Of a stretch of 64,000 nt of DNA, positions 34,846 to 47,150 are shown one piece after another. Origin of the DNA: Rhizomys pruinosus (lineage: Eukaryota > Chordata > Mammalia > Rodentia > Spalacidae); the NCBI GenBank assembly GCA_009823505.1, contig VZQC01011939.1:3762751-3826750 (forward strand). The letters are read 5' to 3'. Below the pieces are notes generated by a model, which ran no database searches, was not told the DNA's origin, and saw only the letters and a list, made by a program, of their open reading frames with translations. Within the stretch, counting starts at the first letter, position 1, and every line of letters starts with the position of its first letter. Position numbers and translations under genes: made by a program.

Positions 34846-36183
34846 ATGCTTTGTGTATTTCATACATCGTTTTCCAATTCAGTTCAGGCATATTTTCCTT
34901 TCCCTTCCCCCCACCCCATCCCACACCATCCCATATCATGCATTCTGCCATAACTATCCTGCATCTTTCAGTTTTTTTTTCATTTTTTTAGCAATAAGTG
35001 ATAATTTATGCGTACAAGCATCCTTCATGTAAAACCAATTTGCAGGCAGTTGTGCCCAAACCCACACAGCCCATGAGTCCCACCATCCAGCGGGGTGGGG
35101 CTTCTGTGTTCAATCAAGTTGATCAAATGAGTTTGCTGTAGTTTCACCACTCACCCCAATCGCAGCCCTTACATTCTACCATGCCCCCTCTTCCACAGAT
35201 TGTTCCCTAGGCTTAGAAAAGGGGCACAGGGGCTGGAGAGATGGCCTAGCAGTTGGGAGCACCGACCGCTCTTACAGAGGACCCGGGTTCGATCCCCAGC
35301 ACCCACATGGCGGCAGAGAACCATCTGAAACTCCAATTCCAGGAGAACTCCAGTTCCAGGGGAATCCGAGACCCTCTTCTGACCTCCGCGGCATTGCACA
35401 ACACGGGTGCATGGACCTGCATGCAGACAGTCATTATACACAACAGAAGTACAAAAAAAGGGGGGGGGGAAAAAAAAAAAAAAAAAAAAAAGGGGGGGGG
35501 CACAGGTGGATGAGAAGCAAAACAGTCTACTTCTTCTCTGGAGCTGTTGTCTTGGTTCGGTCAATTCTGGGCTGTCTTCTTTCATGGCTGACAGCTTGTC
35601 CAGGAATAACCTTTCAAATCCTACTAATTAAGCACAGGAATTAGATATTATAGGTATTTTAACATAGTACTAATTGTTATGGTAGGTTACTTTGGTATAG
35701 ACACAGAGTTTGGATGGTATGGTAATCCATGAATTAAATTTTTTTTCTGTTAATATGACAGGGTCTCCTGTGGCTTATAACATCTCCTAACCTTGAGTGA
35801 TGTAAGCTTGTGGCATCGCTGTGGGTTATTCCTCCAAGGAGAGAGCCAATAGCTGATTAGATTTGGGATATGCAGGCATATGGCTGCCTCTGTGCACAGT
35901 ATTTCCAGGCAGTGAGGTGTAGCTTGGTGCTGATGGAGGAAGTCTTGCTTGACTCAAGGACCTATATTTGCTTTATTGTTTTAGTGGCCTTTGGTAACAC
36001 TCTCTGGTATTCCAGAGGCCATCTGTACAGTTGCATGTGTGGTCTCAATACATCTTTCCCATGTTAACGTCAGGTCTTTGACAGCAGGGCCTTAATCACC
36101 TCTCTTCTTGCAAGGTATTCCAGTTTAAAGGCAAGGAGCCTTTACCTTTTGTGGGGCTAAATCCCCTGGCCAACATCCTCCTG
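34846..36183 (-). mobile_element. 5'-truncated L1 3' module (copy b), reverse
   Basis: Reverse L1 3' terminus ('gatgctttgtgtatttcata') continues through the shared 1.1 kb module to 36183, interrupted by a forward B2 at 35231-35496. The duplication ctgaatagtttt flanks it (34739 and again near 36441 after a second B2). Small indels against copies a and c are unusually frequent. Confidence 0.8.
35231..35496 (+). mobile_element. B2 SINE, forward (internal duplication subfamily)
   Basis: Head 'ggctggagagatggcctagc', B box 'ggttcgatccc', with the ctccaattccaggag / ctccagttccagggg pair. The tail is a G-run, about 31 A, then G-run. ggggcacagg duplicates at 35221-35230 and before 35507. Confidence 0.95.
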
Positions 36184-36188
36184 AATAG

Positions 36189-36437
36189 TTTTTTTTTTAA
36201 TTTTTTTATTAATTTTATTTATTTCTGATGTGTATGATGTACTGTCTGCATGCAAGTCTGTTTGCACCCGTGTCGTGCAACCGCCGCGGAGTTCAGAAGA
36301 GGGCTCAGTTCCCTGGAACTGGAGTTCTCTGGAAATTGGAGTTTCAGCGGTTCTCGGCCGCCATGTGGGTGCTGGGGATCGAACCGGTCCTCTGTAAGAG
36401 CGGTCGGTGGCTCTTACCGCTAGGCCATCTCCCCAGC
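36189..36437 (-). mobile_element. B2 SINE, reverse (noisy copy)
   Basis: Reverse B2 with target duplication cctcctgaatag (36177-36188, 36438-36449). Compared with the 38.3 kb copy it shows several one- to four-base deletions, for example a shortened 'gaaccggtcctctg'. Confidence 0.93.
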
Positions 36438-36934
36438 CCTCCTGAATAGTTTTTAAGGTGTTTCTGAGCCATCATAAGTTCTTCTCTTGAGAAGTCTGTG
36501 TTCACATCATTAGCCCATCTTTTAATTGGATCACTTACTTTCTTGGACCTTTGTTTTTTGAGTAGTTTATATATTCTGGATATTAAATCTCTGTCAGATG
36601 CATCACTGATGAAGATTCACCTTTGTGCAAGGTGAAAGGTAAGGGTTTAATTTCATTCTCCTACAATTGGTGATCAAAGTTTGCTAGCAATATCTGTTGA
36701 AGATGCTACCCTTCCTCCACTAAGTGTTTTTGGTTCCTTTGTCAAATATAAGGTGGCTGAAATTGTATGTACTCAAGTTTGGTTCTTTGATTTTATTCCA
36801 TTGACTTATGGGTCTATTTTTATGTCAGTACTCCACTGTTTTTTATTTAATTCTATCTTTAGTAGAGAATGAAAATCTGGTATAGTAATTCCCCCTGCAT
36901 TACACCTTTTGCTCGGGATTTCTTTCTTTCTTTT

Positions 36935-38040
36935 ATTTATTTATTTATTTTTTTTTTTGGCTTTAATTCCTGAATGATATATTTTTTATTTTTTATTGAT
37001 GCTTTGTGTATTTCATACATCATTATCCAATTCAGTTCAGGCATATTTCTCCTTCCTTTCCCCCCACCCCACCCCACCCCATCCCAGATCATGCATTCTG
37101 CCATGACTGTCCTGCATCTTTCTCTCAGTTTTTTTTTTTCCATTTTGCAATAGGTGATAATTTATGAGTACAAGCATCCTTCATGTAAAACCAATATATT
37201 TTCAAGTTTGTGCCCAAACCCACACAGCCCCTTGGTCCCCCATCCACAGGGGGGTGGCTTGTTTGTTCAATCTAAGTTGATTCAAATAGTGTTCCAGACT
37301 ATATGCTGTAGTTTTCACCGTTCCCCCAATGCAGCCCTTAATTCTACCACGCCCCCTCTTCCGCAGATTTGTTCCCTAGGCTTAGGACAAGGGGCACGGG
37401 TGGATGAGAAGCAAACAGTCTACTTTCTCTGAGCTTTTGTCTTGGATCTGTCATTCTGGCTGTTTCCTTTCATGGGCTGACAGTTTGTCCGGAATAACCT
37501 TTCGTCCTACTATGAAGCACAGCATTAGATATATAGGTATTTAAACAGTATTAATTAGTTATAGGTTACTTTGGTATAGACACTGATGTTTGGATGTATG
37601 TTAATCCATGAATTACATCTTTTCTGTTGAATATGACAGGGTCTTACTGTGGCTTTATAAACATCTCCTGAACCATTAGAGGGTGTAAGCTGGTGGCATC
37701 AGCCATGGGTTATTCCCAAGGAGAGAGCCAATAGCCAATTAGATGTGGATATGCAGGCATATGGCTGCCTCTGCTGCCGTATTTCCAGCAGGTGAGGTGT
37801 AGCTGGTGCTGATGGAGGAGTCTTGCTTGACTCAAGGAGATCCATGTTTGCTTTGTTGGTTTAGTGGCCTTTGGTAACACTCTCTGGTATTCCACAGACC
37901 ATCTGTACACTTCATGTGTGGTCTCAATACACTCTTTTCCATGTTAAGTCAGGTCTTGAGCAGCAGGGCTTATGCTCTCTTCTTGCAGGTATCCCAGTTT
38001 AGAGGCAAGGAGCCTTACCTTTTGTGGGGGCTTGGATCCC
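36935..38040 (-). mobile_element. 5'-truncated L1 3' module (copy c), reverse
   Basis: Same 1.1 kb module as copies a and b, inserted into L1-A ORF2. The imperfect duplication tgctcgggatttcttt (about 36912) and tgctcaggatttcttt (about 38042) flanks it, and a T-rich tail is at the left. It has no coding content. Confidence 0.85.
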
Positions 38041-38286
38041 CTGCTCAGGATTTCTTTGGCTATCTGGGTCTTCTGTTGTTTCCATATGAATTTAGAATTT
38101 TTTTTCTAATTCTGTCAAAAAAGTCAGGGGATTTGATTAGATTGCGTTGAATACATATATTAGTTTGGGAAGGAGTTCATTTAAAAACTATACTAACTCT
38201 TCCAATTCATGAACATGGGAGATCTTTCCATATTTGATGTCTTCCTCAATCTACTTCTTTAAAAATTAAAGTTTTCATTGTAACTA

Positions 38287-38291
<5 letters not shown>

Positions 38292-38328
<37 letters not shown>

Positions 38329-38555
38329 TTTTCGGTATGTGTATCAATGTACTGTCTGCATGCAGGTTTGTGCACCCGTGTCGTGCAATGCCGCGGAGGT
38401 CAGAAGAGGGTCTCGGATTCCCCTGGAACTGGAGTTCTCCTGGAATTGGAGTTTCAGACGGCTCTCGGCCGCCATGTGGGTGCTGGGGATCGAACCCGGG
38501 TCCTCTGTAAGAGCGGTCGGCACTCTTAACCGCTAGGCCATCTCTCCAGCCCCCA
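38292..38555 (-). mobile_element. B2 SINE, reverse (internal duplication subfamily)
   Basis: Clean reverse B2 with a long T tail. Duplication gtaactatcttt lies at 38280-38291 and 38556-38567. It is a good reference copy for the subfamily. Confidence 0.97.
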
Positions 38556-38894
38556 GTAACTATCTTTAATATCTTTGGTCAAGTTTAATATGAGATATTT
38601 TATTTGGGGGGGGCTATTGTAAGTAGAATGGTTTCCATGTACTCCTTCTCCAATTTTTTCTTGTTGGTGTATAGGAAGGCTACTAATTTTTGTAGAGTAA
38701 TTTTGTAACCTGCAACTTTACTGAAACTGTTAATCATTTCTAGGAGCTTTCTACTTGAATTTTTGGGATCTCTTAATATCATTTCATCTGCAAAAAGGTA
38801 TAGTTTGACCTCCTTTTTTCCAATTAGTATTCCATTAATCTCCTTCTCTTATTGGTCTAGCAAGTTTCAAGCATTATATTAAAAAGGAGGAGAG

Positions 38895-39099
38895 GGGGCT
38901 GGAGAGATGGCTCAGCGGTTAAGAGCACCAACTGCTCTTGCAGAGGAGCCAGGTTCAATTCCCGGCACCTACATGGTGGCTAAGAACCGTCTTTAACTCC
39001 AGTTCCAGGGGAATCTGACACCCTCTTCTGATCTCCGTGGCATTGCACAACATGGGTGCACCAACCTACATGCAGACAGTACACTCAACACACATAAAA

Positions 39100-39137
<38 letters not shown>
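38895..39137 (+). mobile_element. B2 SINE, forward, with (AAAT)n tail
   Basis: Head 'ggggctggagagatggctca', B box 'ggttcaattcccggcac'. It lacks the internal duplication. The tail is (AAAT)n to 39137. The 17-bp duplication attaaaaaggaggagag lies at 38878-38894 and 39138-39154. Confidence 0.97.
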
Positions 39138-39140
<3 letters not shown>

Positions 39141-42100
39141 AAAAAGGAGGAGAGACAGTGGGTGATCTTGTGTGGTTCCTGACTTTAAGGGGGAATGCTT
39201 CTAGTTTTTCTCCATTTAAGATGATGTTGGCTGTGGGTTTGTTGTATATAGTTTTAATTATATTGAGGAATGTTCCCTCCAGTCCAATTACCCCTGGGAC
39301 TTTAAACATAAAATCATGTTGTATTTTATCAAAACACTTTTCTGCATCAATTAGGATAATGTAGGTTTTTTTGATAATGTAGTTTTCATCTTTGAGTCCA
39401 TTTATATAATTTATGACATTAATTGATTTACGAATGTTGAACCATCCCTGCATCTCTGGAATAAACCTACTTGATCATGGTGAATAAATTTTTTATGTAC
39501 ACCTGTATGCAATTTGCAAGGATTTTGTTGAGAATTTTTGTGTCTATATTCATTAAGGATATGGGTCTATAGTTTTCTTTTTTTAGTCATCTTTTCCTGG
39601 TTTTGGTATTAATGTCTTGCTGGCTTCATAGAAGGAATTTGGAAGGTTGCCCTCTGCTTCTATCCTGTTAAATAACATAATATTGGTCGTAGGTCTTCTT
39701 TAAATGTCTGATAAAATTCTGCTGTAAATCCACCTGGGCCTGGGCTTTTTTTAAGTTGAGAGGATTTGTATTACTCTTTCCATTTCCTCATATGTTATGG
39801 GTCTGTTTCAACAGTTGATCTCTTCTTGGTTGAGTTTTGGTGAGTCCCATGATTTCAGATATCCATTTCTTTTAGGTTTACAAAATTAGTAGAGTGTAGA
39901 TTTTTAAAGTATTCTTGCATAATGTTCTGTATCTTTTTAATATCTGTTGTAATGTTTTCCCTTTCAATTCTAATTTTATTAATTTGGAGTTGTTCTTTCT
40001 TTCTTTTGGTTAGGTGGGTTGGGAGTCTAACTTGTTTATCCTTTCAAAGAATCAGCTTTTAGATTCAATGATTCTTTGTATTATTTTTGGTTATTTCTAT
40101 TTCATTAATCTCTCCTCTGATTTTTGTTATTTCTTCTTGTCTTTTAGGTTTGGGAGTCATTTGTTGTTGTCTTTCAACACCTTTTGAGGTGCAACATTAA
40201 GTAATTTATTTGTGTTCTTTCAGTTTTTTTTAAATGTATGCACTTAGAGCTATAAATTTCTTTCTTAAGACTACTTTTAAAGTGTCCCAGAAGTTTTATT
40301 GTGCTGTATTGTCATTTTTGTTTAATTCCAGGAATACTTTTATTTCTTTCTTAATTTCTCCATTGACCCATTCATTGTTCAGGAGTGTGTTGTTTAATCT
40401 CCATGAGTGAGTTCCTGTATTTACTAAGGCTTCTTTTGGTGTTGATATTAAGTTTTATTGCATTATGCTCTGATAGAATACATGGAATTATTTAATTTTT
40501 TTGAATTTATTGAGATTTGTTCTATGTTCTAGTATGTGGTCAGTTTTGGAGAAGGTCCCATGGGGTGCTGAATGGAAGTTATATTCTTTGGTGTTTGGGT
40601 GGAATACTTGGTAGGTGTCTATTAGGTCCATTTGGTGTATTGTATTGTTCAGTTCAGATGTCTTTCTGTTTATACTTTGCCCAGTTGACCTGTCTAATGG
40701 ACATAGTGGGGTATTGAAGTCCTCCACTACCAATGTGCTAGAGTTAATCTGTGCCTTAAAGTCTTGTAAGATTGTTTTTATGAGGTTTGGTGCGCCTGAG
40801 TTTGGTGCATACAAATTAATGATTGTGATATCTTCTTGGTTAATTGTTCCTTTGATAAGAATGAAATGACCCTCTTCATCTCTTCTGATTAGTTTTAGTT
40901 TGAAGTCTATTTTATTAGAATAGCGACTTCTGCTTGTTTCTTAGTGTTATTTGCTTATAATATTTTCCCATCCTTTCACCTTGAGATAATGCCTGCTTTA
41001 AAGGTGAGATGCGTTTCTTGCAGATAACAAAAAGATGGGTTTTGTTCCTTTATCTATTCTTCTATTCTATGTCTCTTAACTGGAGAATTCGGTCTATTGA
41101 TATTTAAAGTTATTATTGAGAGATTTATATTACTTCTGATCATTTTGGTTTCTGGTGCATTCTTACCCTAGGTTTTTATTTCCATAATAGTAGTTTCATT
41201 AAGTATTTTTTGTTGCTGGTTGATTATAGTCATTCCTAGCCTCCTCTCTTTGTAGTGCCTCAAATATTCTCTGAAGGGATGGCTTTCTGGACAAGAATTC
41301 TTTCAGCTTATTTATGTCATGGAAAATTTTCTCTTTTCCTTCAACTATAATAGACATTTCGCTAGATGAAGTATTCTGGGTTAACATCTATAGTCATTTA
41401 GATCTGGGAATACATTAGACCAAGCTCTTCTGCCTTTCATTGTTTGTAATGAAAAATCAGCTGTAATTCTGATAAGTTTTCACTTATAAGTGACTTGTTT
41501 TTCTTTTGCCACCCTCAGTATCCTCTCTTTTCTTTGAACATCTAGTGTTTTTACTCTGATATGGTGTGGAGAATTTCTTTTCTGGTTCTGTCCACTTGGT
41601 GTTCTATAAACTTCTTGTATTTGTATAGGTATTTCACTCTGTAATTTGGGAAGATTTTCCTCTACAATTCTGTTCAACATCTGAGCAATATGGTTATCCT
41701 GTGAATCTTCTTCTTCTTTGATACCTATGATATGTAAATTTGGTCTTTTCATAGGGTCTCACAGATCCCAGTTATTCCATTCTTGTTTTTATATACTTTT
41801 ATTGATGTTTTGTGTATTTCATACATCATTTTTTAGTTCAATTTAAACATACTCCCTTTTCCCTGTCCCCCACCCTATCCCAGTTCATGTATTCTGCCAC
41901 ACATGTCCTGCATCTTTCTGTCAGTCTTTTTAAGGTTTTTCTCTGCAGAGGTTTATTGTTTGGGGCAGAGTTTAACTGTATCAATCAGTTCTTTGACCCA
42001 TTCATGTTGTTGTTGTTCCCTCCCATTTGTATGTCCTTCAGAAATAAACTGTGTGTTAATTCCAAAATATGTTTAAAAATTCACATTTTTTCTCTTTAAT

Positions 42101-42329
42101 TTTATATAACAAGACATGAATGCATGCCTTCCACACATATAAGGTAATTACAATGCCAGAAAGTAAGTGGTAAGTTAATTCTAGGGCCCATTAAGAGATT
42201 CACATTATAACAGCACAGTTGTTTTCAGATAAAAAGAAATATAACAATAATGATACTCAGCTTGCCTTTCAACTGAGGGATTTGGTGCTAGCATCCACAA
42301 ATGAAGGAAACCATTCCCCCATTTGTTTT

Positions 42330-42596
42330 ATTTTATTTTATTTTTTTAATTTTTTCTTTATTAATTTTATTTATTTTTGTATGTGTATGAATGTACTGTC
42401 TGCATGCAAGTTTGTGCACCTGTGTCATGCAATGCCACGGAGGTCAGTAGAGGGTCTCGGATTCTCCTGGAACTGGAGTTCTCCTGGAATTGGAGTTTCA
42501 GACGGTTTTTGGCCGCCATGTGGGTGCTGGGGATCAAACCTGGGTCCTCTGTAAGAATGGTCGGCGCTCTTAACTGCTAGGCCATCTCTCCAGCCC
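42330..42596 (-). mobile_element. B2 SINE, reverse (internal duplication subfamily)
   Basis: Reverse B2 inserted near the ORF2 end of the twin-primed L1. Duplication ccccatttgtttt lies at 42317-42329 and 42597-42609. Confidence 0.96.
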
Positions 42597-42599
42597 CCC

Positions 42600-44160
42600 A
42601 TTTGTTTTTTTGGGACCGTGTTACTTCACTTAGAATGATGGCTCCGAGTTCCATCCATTTACCTGCAAAGTTCATGATATCATCTTTCTTTACTGCTGCA
42701 TAGAACTCCACTGTGTAGATGCACCATATTTTTGTTATCCACTGGTCTGTTGAATGGGGGGGGGCATTTAGGTTGGTTCCAGCTCTTTGCTATTGTGAAG
42801 AGAGCTGCAATAAACATGTATCTTTTTTTTTTTTTTTTTTTTTTTTTTGTCTTTTTGAGACAGGGTCTCCCTGTAGCCCCAGCTGTCCTGGAACTCACTC
42901 TGTAGACCAGGCTGGCCTTGAACTCACAAAGATCCACCTGCCTCTGCCTCCCAATTGCTAGGATTATAAACATGTATCTTTGCAGTAGGATGAGTCTTAT
43001 GGGTATATACCCAGGAGTGGTATGGCTGGGTCAGGTGGTAGGCTCATTTTGAGTCTTTTAAGGGTTCTCCACACTGTTTTCCACAGTGGTTGAATGAGTT
43101 TACATTCCCACCAGCAATGGATGAGTGTTTCCCTTTCCCCACAACCTCTCCAGCATCTGGTGTCTTTTGTTTTCTTGACCTTAGCCAGTCTTATCAAAGT
43201 GAGATGATATCTTAGAGTGGTTTAATTTGCATTTCCTTAATTATTAATGATGTTGAACACTTTTAAAGATGTTTCTCAGCCATCTTTACATCCTCAGTGG
43301 TGAAGTCTCTGTTCAGCTTTTTATTCCATCTTTTAAATGAGTTATTTGTTTTCTTACTTTGTTTTTTGAGTAGTTTATATATTATGGATGTTAATTCTCT
43401 ATCAACAGTGAAGGTTTCCACCCACTCTATGGGTTTTCTCTTTGCTCCCTTGATTGTTTCTTTCACTGTACAGAAGCTTTTGAGTTTAATGAGGTCCCTC
43501 TTGTCACCTGTTGACCTTATTACCCATGTGGCTGCTGTTTGATTTAGAAAGATTTTTCCTATGCCTATGTCTTGTAGATTGCTAGCAACATTTTCTTCTA
43601 TCACCTTCAGAGTTTGGGCTTTCAAGCTAAGGTCTTTGATGCATTTGGAGTTGATTTTTGTATGTGGTGAAAGGTATGGTAGAAGTTTAATTCTGTTCTT
43701 CTACAACTGATGATCCAGTTTTGCCAGCACCATTTGCTGAAGATGCTACCTTTCCTCCATTGAGCTTTTTTGGCCCCCTTGTCAAATATGAGGTGGCTGT
43801 AATTGTATGAGCTCAAGTTTAGATCTTCAATCTTGTTCCATTGGTCAATGGGTCTGTTTTTGTGCCAGTACCAGGCTATCTTTATGACTATAGCCTTGTA
43901 ATATAGCTTAAAATCTGGTAAGGTTATCCCTCCTGTGTTGCATTTTTCTCTCAGGGTTGCTTTAGCTATTCAGGGTCTTTTGTTTTTCCGTATGAATTTA
44001 AGGATTTTTTCCCCCAAGTCTGTGAAGAAACTCATGGGGATTTTAATTGGGATTGCATTGAATGTGTATATTAATTTGGGTAAAATGGACTTTTTTACTA
44101 TATTAATTTTTCCAATCCATGAGCATGGGATGTTTTTTCATCTTCAATCTCCTTCTTCAG
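42600..44160 (-). pseudogene. Twin-primed L1, ORF2 C-terminal part
   Basis: Minus-strand text encodes the ORF2 region after the reverse transcriptase (KAQTLKVIEENVASNLQDIG and later cysteine-rich WWECKLIQPLWK near 43110). A reverse B1 interrupts it at 42825-42965. Frame breaks are present. Confidence 0.85.
42825..42965 (-). mobile_element. B1 SINE, reverse
   Basis: T tail then 'gacagggtctccctgtagcc'. Duplication ataaacatgtatctt at 42810-42824 and 42966-42980. Confidence 0.97.
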
Positions 44161-44161
44161 G

Positions 44162-45680
44162 GGTTTACAACAAAACCTGTGGGATACTTTAAAAGCAGTC
44201 CTAAGAGGGAAATTTATAGCCCTAAGTGCCCACATTATAAAAACAGAAAGGGAACAAATAAAAGATCTAACACTGCAGCTAAAAATGCTTAAGAGACACC
44301 AACAAATGAACCCTAAACGCAACAGACAGGAAAAAATAACAAAAATCAGAACAGAAATCAATGAAATAGAAACAAAGAAAACAATACAAAACAGTCAATG
44401 AATCGAAAACCTGGTTCTTTGAAAAGATAAACAAGATAGACAGACCTCTAGCCCAGTTAACCCAAAGAAAAAAACAGCAACTCCAAATCAATAGCATTCA
44501 TGATGAAAAGGGAAACATCACAACAGATAAAGAAAAGATCCAGACAATCATATGAGAATATTTAAAAAACCTATACTCTACTAAATTTGAAAACTTAAGA
44601 GAAATGGATGAATATCTGAAATCCTGGGAGTCAATAAAGCTAAACAAAGAAGAGATTGACAGTTTAAACAGACCCATAACATTTGAGGCAATTGAAGATG
44701 TAATAAAAAAAACCCTCCCAACTAAAAAAAGCCCAGGCCCTGATGGTTTCACAGCAGAATTCCATAAAACATTTAAAGAGGTCTTACAACTGTTACTACT
44801 CATACTATTCAGAAAGATACACACAGAGGGAAATCTCCCAAATTCCTTCTATGAAGCCAGCACTACTCTAATACCAAAACCAGGCAAAGACACAACTAAA
44901 AAAGAAAACTATAGACCCATTTCATACATGAATATGGATGCAAAAATTCTCAACAAAATACTTGCAAATCACATACAGACCCACATCAAAAAGATCATCC
45001 ATCATGATCAAGTTGGATTCATAACAGAGATGCAGGGATGGTTCAACATACATGGTAAATCAGTAATTATCACAAAACACATAAATGGACTGAAAGACGA
45101 CAATCACATGATCATCTCAATTGATTTAGAAAAAGCCTTTGACAAGATCCAACATCCCTTCTTGTTTAACATTCTAGAGGGAATTGAACTGAAGGGAGCA
45201 TTGTCAATATAATCAAAGCCATATTCAACAAACCCACGGCCATCATCCTAAACAGAGAAAAATTAGATGCATTTCCCTTAAAGGCAGGAATCTGACAAGG
45301 CTGCTCCCCATTGCCACTCCTCTTCAATAGAGAGTTTGAAACACTTGCTAGGGCAATAACGCAAAAAAGGGAAATTAAAGGAGTACTAATTGGAAAAGAG
45401 GAAGTCAAACTATCCCTTTTTACAGATGATATGATAGTTTACCTGAGGGATAGTACAACTACACCGGAAAACTCCTAGAAACTATTACGAGTTTCAGTAA
45501 AGTGGCAGGATACAAAATTAACCTAGAAAAATCTTTACACCAACAACAAGCAAGTGCAGAAGGAATATAAGGAGAACTTCCCACTCATTATAGCCTCAAA
45601 AAAATAAAATACCTGGGAACACACCTAACCAAAGACACAAAGGATCTCTACAACAAAAAATTTAAACCCCTGAAGAAGGA
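44162..45680 (+). pseudogene. Twin-primed L1, inverted ORF2 reverse transcriptase part
   Basis: The forward frame 44604-45212 (202 codons) is the best preserved reverse transcriptase piece in the window: [26 protein letters not shown] and [17 protein letters not shown] in order. After a stop and shift the catalytic FADD box reads FTDD (45419-45430). It lacks the endonuclease and cannot act alone. Confidence 0.88.
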
Positions 45681-46252
45681 TTTTTTTTTCATAATACCTA
45701 CTTTCGATCCAGTTCTTCCATATTGTCTTTGGTCTTAATGTTCTATTTTCTACTTCATCCATTCTGTCATTGAGAATTTTCCCCATCCTTTCCAGGTGGT
45801 TTGTTGAATATTGCACTTCTTTCTTCATTTCAACTTGAATTTTCTTCAGTGTTTCTATGTCTTTTATAATTTTATTCCACAGCTTATCATTATTTTCTTT
45901 TAATTTATCCTTGTCTTCTTTTAGGTCTTTCATTTCTTTGTATATGTGTGCTTTAATTTATTTCAATTCTTTGATCATGTTTACAATAGGTCCTTTGATA
46001 TCTATATCCCGAGTTACATCTAGGGAGTCCTCAGCATAGGATTCTTCAATAGGACTAGTAGTATTTTGTGGAGGTTTATCATTCGGGTTTTCATATTATT
46101 GTTTTTTCATTGTGCTTTTGGCATTTGGATTTCTTTTGTTGGTTGTGAATCTAGTGTGACTGTCAAATGTTTCTTTGTTGAGTCGAAGACTGGCTTTGCT
46201 TACATTCTTTGGGTGTTTTTGTTGTCTTCTTATTTGGCATACAGGTGAGACT

Positions 46253-46785
46253 AGCCTAGGCCCCAAACTCTCACCTCCAGCCTACCACTCGACAGACCAG
46301 CACCTCTCACTCAGACAGTGAATAGCTCCCCCAGTGGCCAGAGCCACACAATACCCAAGACTTCCCAACCCCCCCCAGGCCCAATGGAACCACACCACGA
46401 GGGCCTCAGGCTCTCCCTTGCTGGTGGGCCTGAAGATCACAATACTTCTGCTGCTGTGCAGCTGGAGTCCCCTCAGCAAAGTTGGGTGAGTCCCAGTCAC
46501 CCACCTGGAGAGATGCACTCACAGAACCACAGCACACCACCCCTGGTCTACCTACCAGCCCTCCAGGGTCTGTACCTGGGCTCAGTGGGAGGGAGGGCCA
46601 GCCCCTGCCATGGTTATCTCTGCTGTCTCCCAACACCTTTGGACCAGCTCTGCAGCCCTGAGCTGCAATTGCCAAGGGTCCAAATGTCCTTGGATCACCT
46701 TGTGTGCTTGCCAGCGATAGTGGGAGGCCCTAAGTCCCCCTCCCCCGACTTTGCCTCAGCTACTCACAACACCCCTACTTCATAA
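46253..46785 (-). promoter_or_regulatory. L1-A 5' region (possible 5'UTR)
   Basis: GC-rich, non-coding DNA directly upstream of the L1-A ORF1 start on the minus strand, starting with G-rich text near 46740. The forward 155-codon frame at 46318-46785 is antisense to it. Position and composition suggest the L1 promoter region, inferred rather than recognised. Confidence 0.5.
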
Positions 46786-46944
46786 AATATTTTTTAAAAA
46801 CACAATAAAAGCTGATTATCTTCCTGTCCTTTATCTTCCATATTTACATAGAAACACCAGTCTATAAGTTTTGTCTAAAATCAGAAAACCAGGAGAAAGT
46901 TATTAGCATTTTCTCCCTTTTTGTTTTAAGTTAATTGATTCTAC

Positions 46945-47150
46945 TTTATGCATATGAATCTTTTGCCTGCATGTATGTGAGTACACCTGAGTATGCAATG
47001 CCCCACGAGGCCAGAAAGGTGCATTGAATTCCCTGGGAATGGAGTTGTGGATGGTTGTTAGCTGCCATGTGGGTGCCTGGAACCTGAACCTGGGTCCTCT
47101 GCAAGAGTAGTAGCCAGTGCTCTTAACAGCGGAGGCATCTTTCTAGCTCC
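46945..47150 (-). mobile_element. B3 SINE, reverse
   Basis: 'gccatgtgggtgcctggaac' and 'gggtcctctgcaagagtagt' mark a reverse, diverged B3. Confidence 0.85.

Larger units (their letters stand above)
34191..41165 (-). pseudogene. L1-A ORF2, broken and interrupted
   Basis: On the minus strand the endonuclease shows YAPN and EDFN (normally GDFN) in 40814-40488. Reverse transcriptase text occupies about 39780-38600, with [14 protein letters not shown] near 39340 on the minus strand. The C-terminal part continues at 38270-38046, 36930-36450 and 34740-34200 ('ctgctgcatagaactccatt' on the plus strand is its complement). Frameshifts, stops and four insertions inactivate it. Nothing suggests a functional remnant. 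Confidence 0.82.
41790..45690 (-). mobile_element. Twin-primed (inverted) L1 inserted in L1-A ORF1
   Basis: Left part (41790-44160) is reverse: 3' end, short 3' region, ORF2 C terminus. Right part (44162-45680) is forward: ORF2 from just after the endonuclease to just after the reverse transcriptase. The two parts meet at adjacent positions of the parent L1 (...[12 protein letters not shown]), and the 14-nt block cccctgaagaagga occurs at both the inversion junction (as its complement, 44150-44163) and the distal end (45667-45680). This is the classic twin-priming signature. Confidence 0.88.
41199..46240 (-). pseudogene. L1-A ORF1, split by an L1 insertion
   Basis: The minus-strand ATG at 46238-46240 begins a lysine-rich N terminus (MPNKKTTKTPKECKQ). 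Coiled-coil text runs to 45691, where the twin-primed L1 interrupts it, and the RRM and C-terminal parts resume at about 41790-41199 (KRPNLHIIGIKEEEDSQ, FHDINKLKEFLSRKPSLQR). Frames change several times. In life the product would be the L1 RNA chaperone; this copy is dead. Confidence 0.82.
29940..46790 (-). mobile_element. LINE-1 (L1-A), reverse, split by nested insertions
   Basis: Right to left: GC-rich 5' region (46785-46253), ORF1 (46240-45691, resuming 41790-41199), ORF2 (41165-38046, 36930-36450, 34740-34200), 3' region (34190-32071, resuming 30013-29940). Between these pieces sit a twin-primed L1, an L1 3' module at 36.9 kb, another at 34.8 kb with B2s, two B2s at 38.3 and 38.9 kb, and a complete MaLR at 30.0-32.1 kb. 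Each removed insertion rejoins neighbouring L1 text and most leave a duplication. Removing them leaves about 7.5 kb, the size of a full LINE-1. Reading frames are broken. Confidence 0.85.

Noticed and set aside
46318..46785. 155-codon forward proline-rich frame
   Set aside because: It is antisense to the GC-rich 5' region of L1-A.
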